The position numbers and the translations under genes are program-made. From the NCBI GenBank assembly GCA_028714615.1, contig JAQTMA010000053.1, positions 14,629 to 21,159 of the forward strand: 6,531 nucleotides of DNA, written 5' to 3'. The notes beneath the pieces are model-generated. The model had not been told where the DNA came from and searched no databases. It was given only the letters and a program-made list of their open reading frames with translations. This DNA is from Anaerolineaceae bacterium (GTDB taxonomy: Bacteria; Chloroflexota; Anaerolineae; Anaerolineales; Anaerolineaceae). This document shows, piece after piece, positions 1 through 6,325 of this stretch. Each line of letters begins with the position of its first letter. Position 1 is the stretch's first letter.

Positions 1-134
1 GCCACATCCAATGCCAGGCCAGAGGCAGGCAGGTAGCGACGATGCTCTACCAGGAATCCCCTGGTCGCATGAGTCGTCGATTGCTGGTCATCCTGGTAGC
101 GCCGATCCCAATGCCTTGCATCTTCAAGCGGCAT
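1..134 (-). CDS. Probable class I SAM-dependent methyltransferase, N-terminal part (runs off left edge)
   Basis: I read this by hand on the minus strand: 44 complete codons from ATG at 134-132 to the window edge, with no stop. The visible protein begins MPLEDARHWDRRY and continues with FLVEHRRYLPASG and ALDV at the edge. A-x-HWD-x-RY near the start, then a helix, then LP-x-x-G-x-ALDV is how many small class I methyltransferases begin. ALDV would be the first beta strand, leading into the glycine-rich SAM-binding loop, which lies outside the window. GGAAG sits four bases upstream of the ATG. The frame stays open further upstream to a TGA near 225, so an earlier TTG start is possible but has no clear ribosome binding site. 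The substrate cannot be told. The start lies 103 bases after the aminopeptidase stop. The family call is an inference from the fold pattern. Confidence 0.6.
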   Translation of the reverse strand, partial: MPLEDARHWDRRYQDDQQSTTHATRGFLVEHRRYLPASGLALDV

Positions 135-237
135 CGTTCTTCCATAATCCCTTGTTAATAAGGTTGCACAATCCCAATCGGTCTTGTAGATGGTTCGGTG
201 AAGATTCGCCAAAGGGGATAAACATCAATGAGTCGTC

Positions 238-1692
238 CTATATTCCCTTGAGGTATTCAATTAGTAATCGTACTCCGAAACCGGTTGCTCCTTTGGTGCT
301 ATACGGTAGGTCTTTCGTAGAATGAGCAGTCCCGGCAATGTCGATGTGCGCCCAGGGGATATTGGGATCGATGAACTGTTGGAGGAATACACCGCCAAAG
401 ATCGGCGCACCCTCTCGACCTCCAGAATTTTTGAGATCAGCTTCATCTCCTTTGATTGGAGCAAAATAATCCTCATCGAGTGGTAGTGACCAGAGACGCT
501 CATGGGTCGCCTCACCCGCCGCAATCAGGGTTTGGGTCAGTGATTGGTTATTGGACATAATTCCGGCAAAAACGTTACCGAGAGCAACCACTACACCGCC
601 GGTCAGGGTTGCCAGGTCTATGATGGCGCGGGGTTGGTAGTTTTTCTGTGCATAGGTAAGGCCGTCGGCTAAGACCAATCTGCCTTCGGCATCGGTTGAG
701 ATAATCTCAATAGTCTTCCCCGCCATGGAGGTGATTATATCGTCTGGGCGGGTGGAACTGCCTGAAATCATATTCTCAGCCGCACAGATAATCCCTATCA
801 GAGGTGTGGCGAGCTTTAAAGCAGCAGCGGCCTGTAAGGTGGCCAGGACAATTAATCCTCCACTCTTATCGTACTTCATTCCCTGGATACTCTCGGTCGA
901 TTTCAATGAATACCCACCGGTATCGAAGGTGATCGCTTTACCAACCAGGACAATTGGTCGGGAGCCAATGGCAACACCCTGGCCGGGATATTCCAGGATG
1001 ATCATGCGAGGTGGAGTTTGGCTGCCTTTGCCAACTGCCAGAATGGCTCCAGCGCCCAATTCGGCCAGGTGGGAGTCGTCCAGGATGGTTACCTTCAATC
1101 CGGATTCAACCGCAACCATTTGCGCTCTTTCCGCAAGGCTGAGGGGGTTGATTACATTGGCGGGTTCATGCTCCCACTCGCGAGCCAGGTTGACGGATCT
1201 GCATATTCGCTCGACATCCTTCAAGGTTGGCTCCAGGAGAGCCGGGTCCCCACTTGTGAGCAGATCGATTTGAGGGATGGACTTTTCAGAATGGTTGGAT
1301 TTATAACGGTCGAAACGATAAGCGCCGAGATGCAGACCTTCGGCCAGGTAGTAGACAGGCTGGTCGATGCCGAAACCATTCAGGGAGGTCACATCGATGC
1401 CTGCGTGGTCCACCTGGTAATGCTCCACCCAATGTGCAATTGCTGCCCCTGCCCGCCGTAAGGTTTCAGATGTAATTCTACCGCGTGGCCCAAGAGACAC
1501 TTGAATGGTCCGGTTACCTGGATCGGCAGATTCGTTGATCGATGCCGGGCCGATTTCACCCGCGTCCTTGCCAACCAGGCTGGACCCTGGCGTTTCAGGA
1601 GCAGGCGTAAGGTGGAATAATGTTGTGCCTCTCCATAGGTTGCGGGACGCCAGTTTGAGGTTAAGAAATAGGAAAGCCGAATGTTGTTCCAA
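238..1692 (-). CDS. pepA: Leucyl aminopeptidase, peptidase family M17
   Basis: A 484-residue cytosolic dinuclear-metal exopeptidase that removes N-terminal amino acids from peptides. The C-terminal catalytic domain is intact: VGKAITFDTGG (residues 250-260) gives Lys252 and Asp257, followed by Lys264; KYD gives Asp275; STDAEGRLVLADGLTYA (332-348) gives Asp334, Glu336 and Arg338. These match the metal ligands and catalytic Lys/Arg of the family. DLATLTGG follows at 359-366. Residues 1 to about 165 are the variable N-terminal domain, including the AEGL-x-LGAYRFDRYKS stretch (117-132). Length is near normal for the family (about 480-500), although the extreme N-terminus is poorly conserved and somewhat short. 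The start must be a non-ATG codon: the next Met is residue 192, an in-frame TAG lies three codons upstream of the TTG, and GGAGG precedes it. It follows the phosphoesterase gene by 47 bases, so co-transcription is likely. The family is very secure; in vivo substrates are unknown. Confidence 0.96.
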   Translation of the reverse strand: MEQHSAFLFLNLKLASRNLWRGTTLFHLTPAPETPGSSLVGKDAGEIGPASINESADPGNRTIQVSLGPRGRITSETLRRAGAAIAHWVEHYQVDHAGIDVTSLNGFGIDQPVYYLAEGLHLGAYRFDRYKSNHSEKSIPQIDLLTSGDPALLEPTLKDVERICRSVNLAREWEHEPANVINPLSLAERAQMVAVESGLKVTILDDSHLAELGAGAILAVGKGSQTPPRMIILEYPGQGVAIGSRPIVLVGKAITFDTGGYSLKSTESIQGMKYDKSGGLIVLATLQAAAALKLATPLIGIICAAENMISGSSTRPDDIITSMAGKTIEIISTDAEGRLVLADGLTYAQKNYQPRAIIDLATLTGGVVVALGNVFAGIMSNNQSLTQTLIAAGEATHERLWSLPLDEDYFAPIKGDEADLKNSGGREGAPIFGGVFLQQFIDPNIPWAHIDIAGTAHSTKDLPYSTKGATGFGVRLLIEYLKGI

Positions 1693-1702
1693 AGGAATCT
1701 AC

Positions 1703-1707
1703 CCTCC
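1703..1707 (-). promoter_or_regulatory. Shine-Dalgarno sequence fixing the TTG start of the aminopeptidase
   Basis: GGAGG on the minus strand ends ten bases before TTG at 1692-1690. The reading frame is closed by TAG at 1701-1699, so no earlier in-frame start can exist, and no ATG occurs until codon 192. Together these make TTG the only reasonable start. Confidence 0.7.
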
Positions 1708-1739
1708 AGTTGATTGTTCGGTCCGGTTGTAACCCTGGG

Positions 1740-2900
1740 TTATCCAATTTCCCATAACGTCACTTCCGGTGGACAGAGAAAACGCACCCGTGGGGCAGCA
1801 GCACCCTCCAGCCCCAATCCACGAGTAATGTATAAAGTTAATGAGCCAATCTGCATCCTTCCGGATGTGAAGGTCCTCCCATACAAAGAACCCGTATAGA
1901 TTGCACCAATCCCGGGCAACCGCACTTGCCCGCCATGGGTGTGACCGCTCAGTTGCAAATCTATTCCCAGGCTGGCGGCATCTGGAGCCAGGTCAGGGGA
2001 ATGATAGAGGAGCACGTTTAGAGCTTTCGATTTTTTCGCCACCATGCGTTCTAAAATGGGCGCATCTTCAAATGGTTTATGGCTGCAGCTAACCCCGAAA
2101 AGATTCAGGTCCTGACCTTGATAGTTAATATGGACCTGCTCATTCTGGAGCCAATGGACCGGCAACTCTGCCAGAATGGCTGGAATGATCCCGGGGAGGT
2201 CGACCGCCGGGCTACCAGAAACAACGTAGATACCTAATTGTGCTTTCCACTCCTTCATCAAATCGTGAGCCGCTCGCCACGCTTGCGGGTCATCCAAAAA
2301 AGAGAGGTTAATGAAATCTCCTGAAAACAGGATGAGATCGGGTTGTGTCTCCAATATTATCTTGTTGAGACGCTGTTCCCTTCTCGTTACTCTTTCGATA
2401 TGCAAATCGCCGATGTGCAACACACGCAGCGGAGTCCTCGGGCGGAATTTTGGAGATCGAAATACCTGGCGAGTGAGGGTAAGCCGCTGGGGTTCGATCC
2501 AAAACCCATACACGACCAACAGTGTACCGAAGAGTTCGATCGGCAATGCAACCATGGGGGAGAACAATGCCGGTATCAGCCGGAATGCAGCGAGGAGTAG
2601 AACAGTCGGTTTTGCCGGACCGAAAGAACGATGGAAACGAGGTAAGTAAGCCAGCAAAGCCCAATCCCCCAAGAAGGTGAACCATAAAACACCTTTGAAC
2701 AACCATTGTCCTTGGAAAGGGAGCAACGCCAACAAGCCGAGGAGGACGGCGAACAGGATGGAGGGGAGTCTTTCAACTTTTGTATAGCGGTGCAGGATGA
2801 CATCAAAGGGATTGCCATTGGTGCCCGGGAAAAATGAACGCTGGCGGAAATCACGCGGCTTTGGTTGGGTGGGCGCGGTGTTTAGATGACCTACAGGCAT
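1740..2900 (-). CDS. Membrane-anchored calcineurin-like metallophosphoesterase with altered GNHD motif
   Basis: 386 residues from ATG at 2900. The N-terminal part holds about four hydrophobic segments, near residues 45-61, 66-86 and a pair across 98-130. Basic stretches (PRFHR, and the arginine-rich linker near 136-156) predict that the catalytic domain faces the cytoplasm. The domain runs from about 158 to the end: GDLH (Asp165, His167), GDFIN (Asp195, Asn198), a late His300 in LLYHSPD, and GHTHGGQ (His320, His322). This is the order of the YkuE/YaeI-like phosphoesterases. The usual GNH[DE] block after the YVV strand instead reads GSPAVD (229-234), so the metal-bridging Asn and the catalytic His are absent. 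The frame is intact on both sides. The open frame extends upstream to an ATG at 3077, but that overlaps the ligase gene and crosses a hairpin. GGAGAG lies ten bases before the ATG at 2900, which I prefer. The substrate is unknown; a lipid or nucleotide phosphodiester is possible. Confidence 0.85.
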   Translation of the reverse strand: MPVGHLNTAPTQPKPRDFRQRSFFPGTNGNPFDVILHRYTKVERLPSILFAVLLGLLALLPFQGQWLFKGVLWFTFLGDWALLAYLPRFHRSFGPAKPTVLLLAAFRLIPALFSPMVALPIELFGTLLVVYGFWIEPQRLTLTRQVFRSPKFRPRTPLRVLHIGDLHIERVTRREQRLNKIILETQPDLILFSGDFINLSFLDDPQAWRAAHDLMKEWKAQLGIYVVSGSPAVDLPGIIPAILAELPVHWLQNEQVHINYQGQDLNLFGVSCSHKPFEDAPILERMVAKKSKALNVLLYHSPDLAPDAASLGIDLQLSGHTHGGQVRLPGIGAIYTGSLYGRTFTSGRMQIGSLTLYITRGLGLEGAAAPRVRFLCPPEVTLWEIG

Positions 2901-2922
2901 GAAAGCGATTCTCTCCGAATAC

Positions 2923-2951
2923 AATCTACCATGGAATGGATTGCATAGCAA
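2923..2951 (-). promoter_or_regulatory. Possible sigma70-type promoter for the phosphoesterase gene
   Basis: On the minus strand TTGCTA (2951-2946) and TAGATT (2928-2923) are separated by exactly 17 bases. They match the -35 and -10 consensus at four of six positions each. A start site near 2916 would leave a leader of about 16 bases and put the GGAGAG ribosome binding site at its very 5' end, which is tight. It lies just downstream of the 2967-2994 hairpin, where a new transcription unit would be expected. This is pattern matching only. Confidence 0.3.
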
Positions 2952-2966
2952 AAGCTTTATCGAAGA

Positions 2967-2994
2967 ACAGCCCGAAGCCTTAGCCCCGGGCTGT
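2967..2994 (-). terminator. Intergenic hairpin, probable terminator after the acyl-CoA ligase gene
   Basis: ACAGCCCG and CGGGCTGT form a perfect 8-bp GC-rich stem around a 12-base loop, which could extend inward through G-U pairs. It begins 24 bases after the ligase stop and lies before the phosphoesterase start. The bases after the stem on the minus strand (TCTTCGAT) form only a weak T-tract, so it may be an imperfect intrinsic terminator or an mRNA 3'-end stabilising structure. The stem is plain in the sequence; its role is inferred. Confidence 0.55.
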
Positions 2995-3018
2995 CCCATT
3001 CGTATCAATACGATAAAC

Positions 3019-5154
3019 TTATTTCTTTTTGAGGATGATGCGAGCATCCACGACGCGGACGCCTTTCCCCTCTTCATAAACCAGCACTGGGTTTGCGTCC
3101 GTTTCAGATATCTCGTCAGAGAGGTCGAGAATCATGGTGGAATACTTGCAGAGCACATCTGCTAAAGCATCCCGGTCACGGGGAGCCTCACCACGCGCAC
3201 CCGCCAGGATGGGAGCGCCACGGATCTCCCCAAGCATTTTGCGGGCCTGGTGAGCGGAAACTGGAGTTACCCGGAAGGTAACGTCTTTGAGGACTTCAAC
3301 AAAGATTCCACCCAAACCAAACATGATCGTTGGTCCGAAGGTTGGATCGTTGACAGAGCCCAGGATGACTTCAGTTCCCCAGGGTGCCATCTCCTGCACT
3401 GCAATGCCGTGGATATTTGCGTCAGATTTGTAGGCAAGGGAATTCTTTAGGATGGTCTTGAAGGCATCCCGGGCACCCGCATCGTCTTTGATATTGACCT
3501 TCACGCCCCCCGCATCAGATTTATGCAAGATGTCAGGAGAGACGATCTTCATCACCACCGGGTAACCGATCTTATTAGCCAACTGAATGGCGTCATCCTC
3601 AGTTGTCGCCAGGGAGGTCACGGTGACGGGCAGGTCATAAGCAGCGAATACTCGTTTGGATTCAACTTCAGTTAAAGCATTGCGGCCATCTTTCCTGGCG
3701 TGGGCGATGATTTCGCGAGCTATTTTCGGATCTATAGCTTCGCACGGTGCGAATTTTTCACCAACTTCAGCGCGGATCAGTGAGTATTCCCGTAAGGCTG
3801 CCATGGCATTGACCGCCAGGTCAGGAGCTGGGAAGGCTGGGATGCCGCCCTCGACCAGCCAGCGCATCGCGGCTGCCGATTTCTCACCGCCCACAAAGGA
3901 TACAGTCACCGGCTTATTTTTCACCCCGGAATCATCGATGGCTTGCTTAATTCCACGCGCGATTTCTTCAGGATCGGTAATCGCGGTTTCGCAATAAAGC
4001 ACAACCAGGCCATCTACCCATGGGTGGGCAAATGAATACTTCACCGAGTCATAATACCATTCGTTGCCGGCCATCCCGGTTAAATCAACGGGGTTCTTGG
4101 CCGAACCAAACTCAGGCATGTGTTTCTTAAGTTCTGCCTGGACGTCTTCAGGGGCAAAATGCAGGGGTATACCGTATCGTTCAGCCGAGTCGGTTCCCAG
4201 TACCCCCACTCCGCCTCCATTGGTGATGATCATCAAACTATCCCCTTGCATCGGCGGCTGAAGAGAAAGCGCCAGAGTGCGGTCAAACAGGTTATTCAGA
4301 TCGGCAGCCTGGATTACGCCTGCTTGCTGGAATGCGGCGCCATATACCTTGGCAGCGCCGGCCAGTGAGCCAGTATGGGAAGCCGCCGCGGCTGCACCGT
4401 GGGCTGAAACGCCAGCTTTTAGAGCAACGATGGGTTTCGTTGCATGTTTGCCTGCTTCGATAAATTTCTGGCCATTCTTCAGGCCTTCGATGTAAAGCGA
4501 AATGCAGGTGGTGCTAGGGTCGTCATTCAACCAGGAGATCAAATCGGGCATATCGACATCTGCCATATTCCCGATGGAGATGAGCTTATCGAAACCAACC
4601 CGGCGAGAATAAGTGGCTGCATCCAGAGCAATGAGTAACGCACCACTTTGCGATATCAATGTAGCTTTCCCTGGCAACGGTAGGAAAGGCGCAAAGGAGG
4701 CGTTCAGTTTGTCGGTGTTTGAGAGAATCCCCACAATGTTCGGTCCGAGGATGCGGACACCATAGCGGCGGGCGATCTCGACCAATTCGTCCTCAAGGTC
4801 TCGCCGGCCAGACTCGCTAAAGCCAGAAGTGATGATGATCAGGCTTTTCACGCCTTTCTTGCCACATTCTTCGGTCATCGCTGCAACGAGTTTGGCCGGA
4901 ACAACGATGACGGCTGCGTCAATTTCGTCCGGGATATCTGCGATGGTGGGGTAGACTTTGACGCCTAGTATCTCGGCTGCGGTGGGGTTGACCGGGTAAA
5001 TCTTGCCCCCATAACCGCCTTTCAGGAGATTCTCGAGCACGGTATAGCCAATTTTTCCAGGGGTGGTCGAGGCGCCAACAACGGCAACAGTCTTTGGACG
5101 CAGCAAGCTATCCAAGCCGGTCTCGTCAACTTTCATTAGGGTTGGTTGATCCAC
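3019..5154 (-). CDS. Acetate/acyl-CoA ligase (ADP-forming), fused alpha-beta subunits
   Basis: 711 residues. The enzyme converts an acyl-CoA plus ADP and phosphate to the free acid, CoA and ATP (reversible), conserving energy by substrate-level phosphorylation in the cytosol. Domains in order: a CoA-binding Rossmann domain (about 14-140, with VAVVGAS at 23-29 and VNP at 55-57); succinyl-CoA-ligase-like domains (about 140-460, with SQSGAL at 168-173); and a C-terminal ATP-grasp domain (about 494-711). His260 in SHTGSLAG (259-266) fits the phosphorylated histidine of the alpha subunit. HKSDAGG (544-550) carries the second, beta-subunit histidine, and LGGIFVEVLKDV (614-625) is typical of the ATP-grasp part. 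The alpha and beta parts are encoded separately in Pyrococcus but are fused here, as in Chloroflexus and several archaea. It starts at GTG with GGAGG six bases upstream; the Met at codon 7 has no such site. Family call very secure; substrate preference (acetyl, branched-chain or aryl acyl) cannot be read. Confidence 0.95.
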   Translation of the reverse strand: MDQPTLMKVDETGLDSLLRPKTVAVVGASTTPGKIGYTVLENLLKGGYGGKIYPVNPTAAEILGVKVYPTIADIPDEIDAAVIVVPAKLVAAMTEECGKKGVKSLIIITSGFSESGRRDLEDELVEIARRYGVRILGPNIVGILSNTDKLNASFAPFLPLPGKATLISQSGALLIALDAATYSRRVGFDKLISIGNMADVDMPDLISWLNDDPSTTCISLYIEGLKNGQKFIEAGKHATKPIVALKAGVSAHGAAAAASHTGSLAGAAKVYGAAFQQAGVIQAADLNNLFDRTLALSLQPPMQGDSLMIITNGGGVGVLGTDSAERYGIPLHFAPEDVQAELKKHMPEFGSAKNPVDLTGMAGNEWYYDSVKYSFAHPWVDGLVVLYCETAITDPEEIARGIKQAIDDSGVKNKPVTVSFVGGEKSAAAMRWLVEGGIPAFPAPDLAVNAMAALREYSLIRAEVGEKFAPCEAIDPKIAREIIAHARKDGRNALTEVESKRVFAAYDLPVTVTSLATTEDDAIQLANKIGYPVVMKIVSPDILHKSDAGGVKVNIKDDAGARDAFKTILKNSLAYKSDANIHGIAVQEMAPWGTEVILGSVNDPTFGPTIMFGLGGIFVEVLKDVTFRVTPVSAHQARKMLGEIRGAPILAGARGEAPRDRDALADVLCKYSTMILDLSDEISETDANPVLVYEEGKGVRVVDARIILKKK

Positions 5155-5160
5155 GTTCTT

Positions 5161-5165
5161 CCTCC
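5161..5165 (-). promoter_or_regulatory. Shine-Dalgarno sequence fixing the GTG start of the ligase
   Basis: GGAGG on the minus strand lies six bases before GTG at 5154-5152. The alternative ATG at codon 7 would be 24 bases away, too far for this site. This decides for the GTG start. Confidence 0.8.
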
Positions 5166-5178
5166 AAAAAAGCAGAAT

Positions 5179-5207
5179 AATCTACGATTTGTCATGTGAA
5201 GTGACAA
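5179..5207 (-). promoter_or_regulatory. Sigma70-type promoter of the acyl-CoA ligase gene
   Basis: On the minus strand TTGTCA (5207-5202, five of six matches to the -35 consensus) and TAGATT (5184-5179, four of six to the -10) are spaced by the optimal 17 bases. Transcription would start near 5172, giving a leader of about 18 bases that holds the GGAGG site. The position and the independent Shine-Dalgarno agree well. The -35 element is one arm of an inverted repeat, which suggests regulation at this promoter. Confidence 0.55.
5189..5207. promoter_or_regulatory. Operator-like inverted repeat TTGTCA-N7-TGACAA overlapping the ligase promoter
   Basis: Perfect 6-bp arms (TTGTCA and TGACAA) flank a 7-base centre, 19 bases in all, centred on 5198. 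One arm coincides with the predicted -35 box and the other lies in the spacer. A dimeric regulator bound here would block RNA polymerase. No regulator gene is in the window, so the cognate protein is unknown. The repeat is seen directly; operator function is inferred. Confidence 0.4.
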
Positions 5208-5225
5208 TGATAACTTAATTGGGAC

Positions 5226-5240
5226 GGGTATATTCTACCC
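5226..5240 (-). other. Short hairpin in the gap after the PRPP synthetase gene
   Basis: GGGTA and TACCC form a 5-bp stem with a 5-base loop, about 35 bases after the stop of the PRPP synthetase gene. No T-tract follows on the minus strand, and flanking TTGGG/CCCAA offers a competing pairing. It could be a weak terminator or nothing at all. Confidence 0.2.
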
Positions 5241-5274
5241 CAAAACGATATAGAAAAGCCAATGATGAGCCATT

Positions 5275-6231
5275 TCAATAGAGGGTGTGACCCAGTCGAG
5301 GAGAAATACTGGCGCCTCTATGCATCCGGTCGATAATATCGGCTAATAGAGGGGCAATCGAGATCACCTCGATCTTCGGATGCATATGCTTGGTAGGAAT
5401 CGGAATGGAATTGGTGACCACTATTTTCTCGATCCGTTCATCTTGATCAAGGTTTCTGATTGCAGTTGGGAGCAAAACCGGATGTGTAACCGCAAAATAT
5501 GCTTTGCCTTCGGCTCCCTGGTCGTAGAGCGCCCCGAGTTGTTTCAAAACGCTGCCGCTTGCCATCAAATCATCAATGATGATCGGTTGGCGGTTTTTGA
5601 TATCTCCAACGACATGGGTTGTTTTCGTCTCTCCAGGGCTGGTGCGGCGCTTGTGCATGACCACCAAAGGGAGGTTGAGCGCTTCTGCGTACCGGCCAGC
5701 CATACCAGCGCGGCCAACATCCGGGCTGACGATCGCTGCATTGGCAAACTCGGCCTTGCGGAAATATGTGCTCAATACCGGGACGGCGCTGACCGGGTCA
5801 ACCGGTATATTGAAAAATCCCTGAATGGCCAGATTGTGGATGTCGACGAATATAACCCGGCTGGCGCCTTCCGTCTCGATAAGGTTTGCCACAACACGGG
5901 CGCTGATTGCTTCACGCCCTTTCGCCATCCTATCCTGACGGGCATATGGAAAATATGGAATGACCGCAGTGATGCTGTGGGCGCTGGCTCGTCGAAAAGC
6001 ATCCAGATATAAAAGCAATTCGATCAGGTTGTCATTCACCGGTGCGGAGCAGGGTTGGATGAGAAATACATCCAGTTCGCGCACCACTTCCTCGATCATA
6101 ACGTGGATTTCACCATCCGGCATGATATGGGTGCTTGCCTGTCCCAATTCCACCCCCAATGCAGCGGCTATTTCTTGGGCTAAGACGGGATGAGCCGAGC
6201 CGGAAAAAATGCGTAAGGGATGTTCGCTCAT
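5275..6231 (-). CDS. prs: Ribose-phosphate pyrophosphokinase (PRPP synthetase), divergent class I-like
   Basis: 318 residues, the usual length. The family transfers pyrophosphate from ATP to ribose 5-phosphate to give PRPP for purine, pyrimidine, histidine, tryptophan and NAD synthesis; it is cytosolic. Seen in order: FSGSAHP (9-15), PDGE (38-41), NDNLIELL (66-73), YARQDR (96-101), VDIH with His132 followed by IQGFF (136-140), SPDVG (169-173), KRR (194-196) and the ribose-phosphate loop [11 protein letters not shown] (218-228). The ATP-contacting RQD, the catalytic-loop KRR, His132 and the loop Asp220-Asp221 are kept. The loop differs from the class I form DDMIDTxGT: Asp224 is Ala, and Thr228 is Val. 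The Phe before SDGE, which stacks on adenine, is Met37, and the second Gly of SPDxGG is Arg174. The ATG at 6231 fits the family start (about nine residues before FSG), although only a weak AGGA lies upstream. It is probably a real PRPP synthetase of a divergent lineage; a non-catalytic homologue cannot be excluded. Confidence 0.9.
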   Translation of the reverse strand: MSEHPLRIFSGSAHPVLAQEIAAALGVELGQASTHIMPDGEIHVMIEEVVRELDVFLIQPCSAPVNDNLIELLLYLDAFRRASAHSITAVIPYFPYARQDRMAKGREAISARVVANLIETEGASRVIFVDIHNLAIQGFFNIPVDPVSAVPVLSTYFRKAEFANAAIVSPDVGRAGMAGRYAEALNLPLVVMHKRRTSPGETKTTHVVGDIKNRQPIIIDDLMASGSVLKQLGALYDQGAEGKAYFAVTHPVLLPTAIRNLDQDERIEKIVVTNSIPIPTKHMHPKIEVISIAPLLADIIDRMHRGASISPRLGHTLY

Positions 6232-6280
6232 AGGGCTGGGTGTTCCTATAATCGATAAAACTCAACGAAAAAGGGTTAGG

Positions 6281-6311
6281 ATTATCCGCAGATGATCATC
6301 AAAAATGACAT
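6281..6311 (-). promoter_or_regulatory. Weak candidate promoter for the PRPP synthetase gene
   Basis: GATAAT (6286-6281) matches the -10 consensus at five of six positions. ATGTCA (6311-6306) matches the -35 at four, but at a long 19-base spacing. A start near 6274 would give a leader of about 43 bases. It lies in the 94-base gap after the upstream gene. Low confidence, pattern only. Confidence 0.2.
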
Positions 6312-6325
6312 ACAGCACATCCATT

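Noticed and set aside
69..238. ATGAGTCGTC occurring twice about 160 bases apart (near 69 and 229)
   Set aside because: It is a single short 10-mer match, one copy inside a coding region, with no flanking similarity. It is not an attachment site or insertion-sequence end.
725..1273. 182-codon open frame on the plus strand opposite the aminopeptidase
   Set aside because: It is antisense to the catalytic core of a secure M17 peptidase, and its composition looks like a reverse-strand shadow.
1696..1702. GTAGATT on the minus strand, also found at 2923-2929 and 5179-5185, upstream of three genes
   Set aside because: At two places it fits a -10 box, but here it lies between the ribosome binding site and the start codon, where it cannot be a promoter for that gene. 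The triple occurrence of a 7-mer is most likely chance.
2901..3077. N-terminal extension of the phosphoesterase to an ATG at 3077
   Set aside because: It would overlap the end of the ligase gene by 59 bases and translate through the intergenic hairpin. Its sequence looks non-coding, and ATG at 2900 has a GGAGAG site.
5380..6012. 210-codon open frame on the plus strand opposite the PRPP synthetase gene
   Set aside because: It lies wholly antisense to a gene with clear family motifs, shows no domain pattern of its own and has no convincing ribosome binding site. It is a frame shadow.
6291..6300. Perfect 10-base palindrome GATGATCATC in the gap upstream of prs
   Set aside because: Palindromes of this size are expected several times by chance in 6.5 kb; it overlaps no good promoter element and has no second copy.
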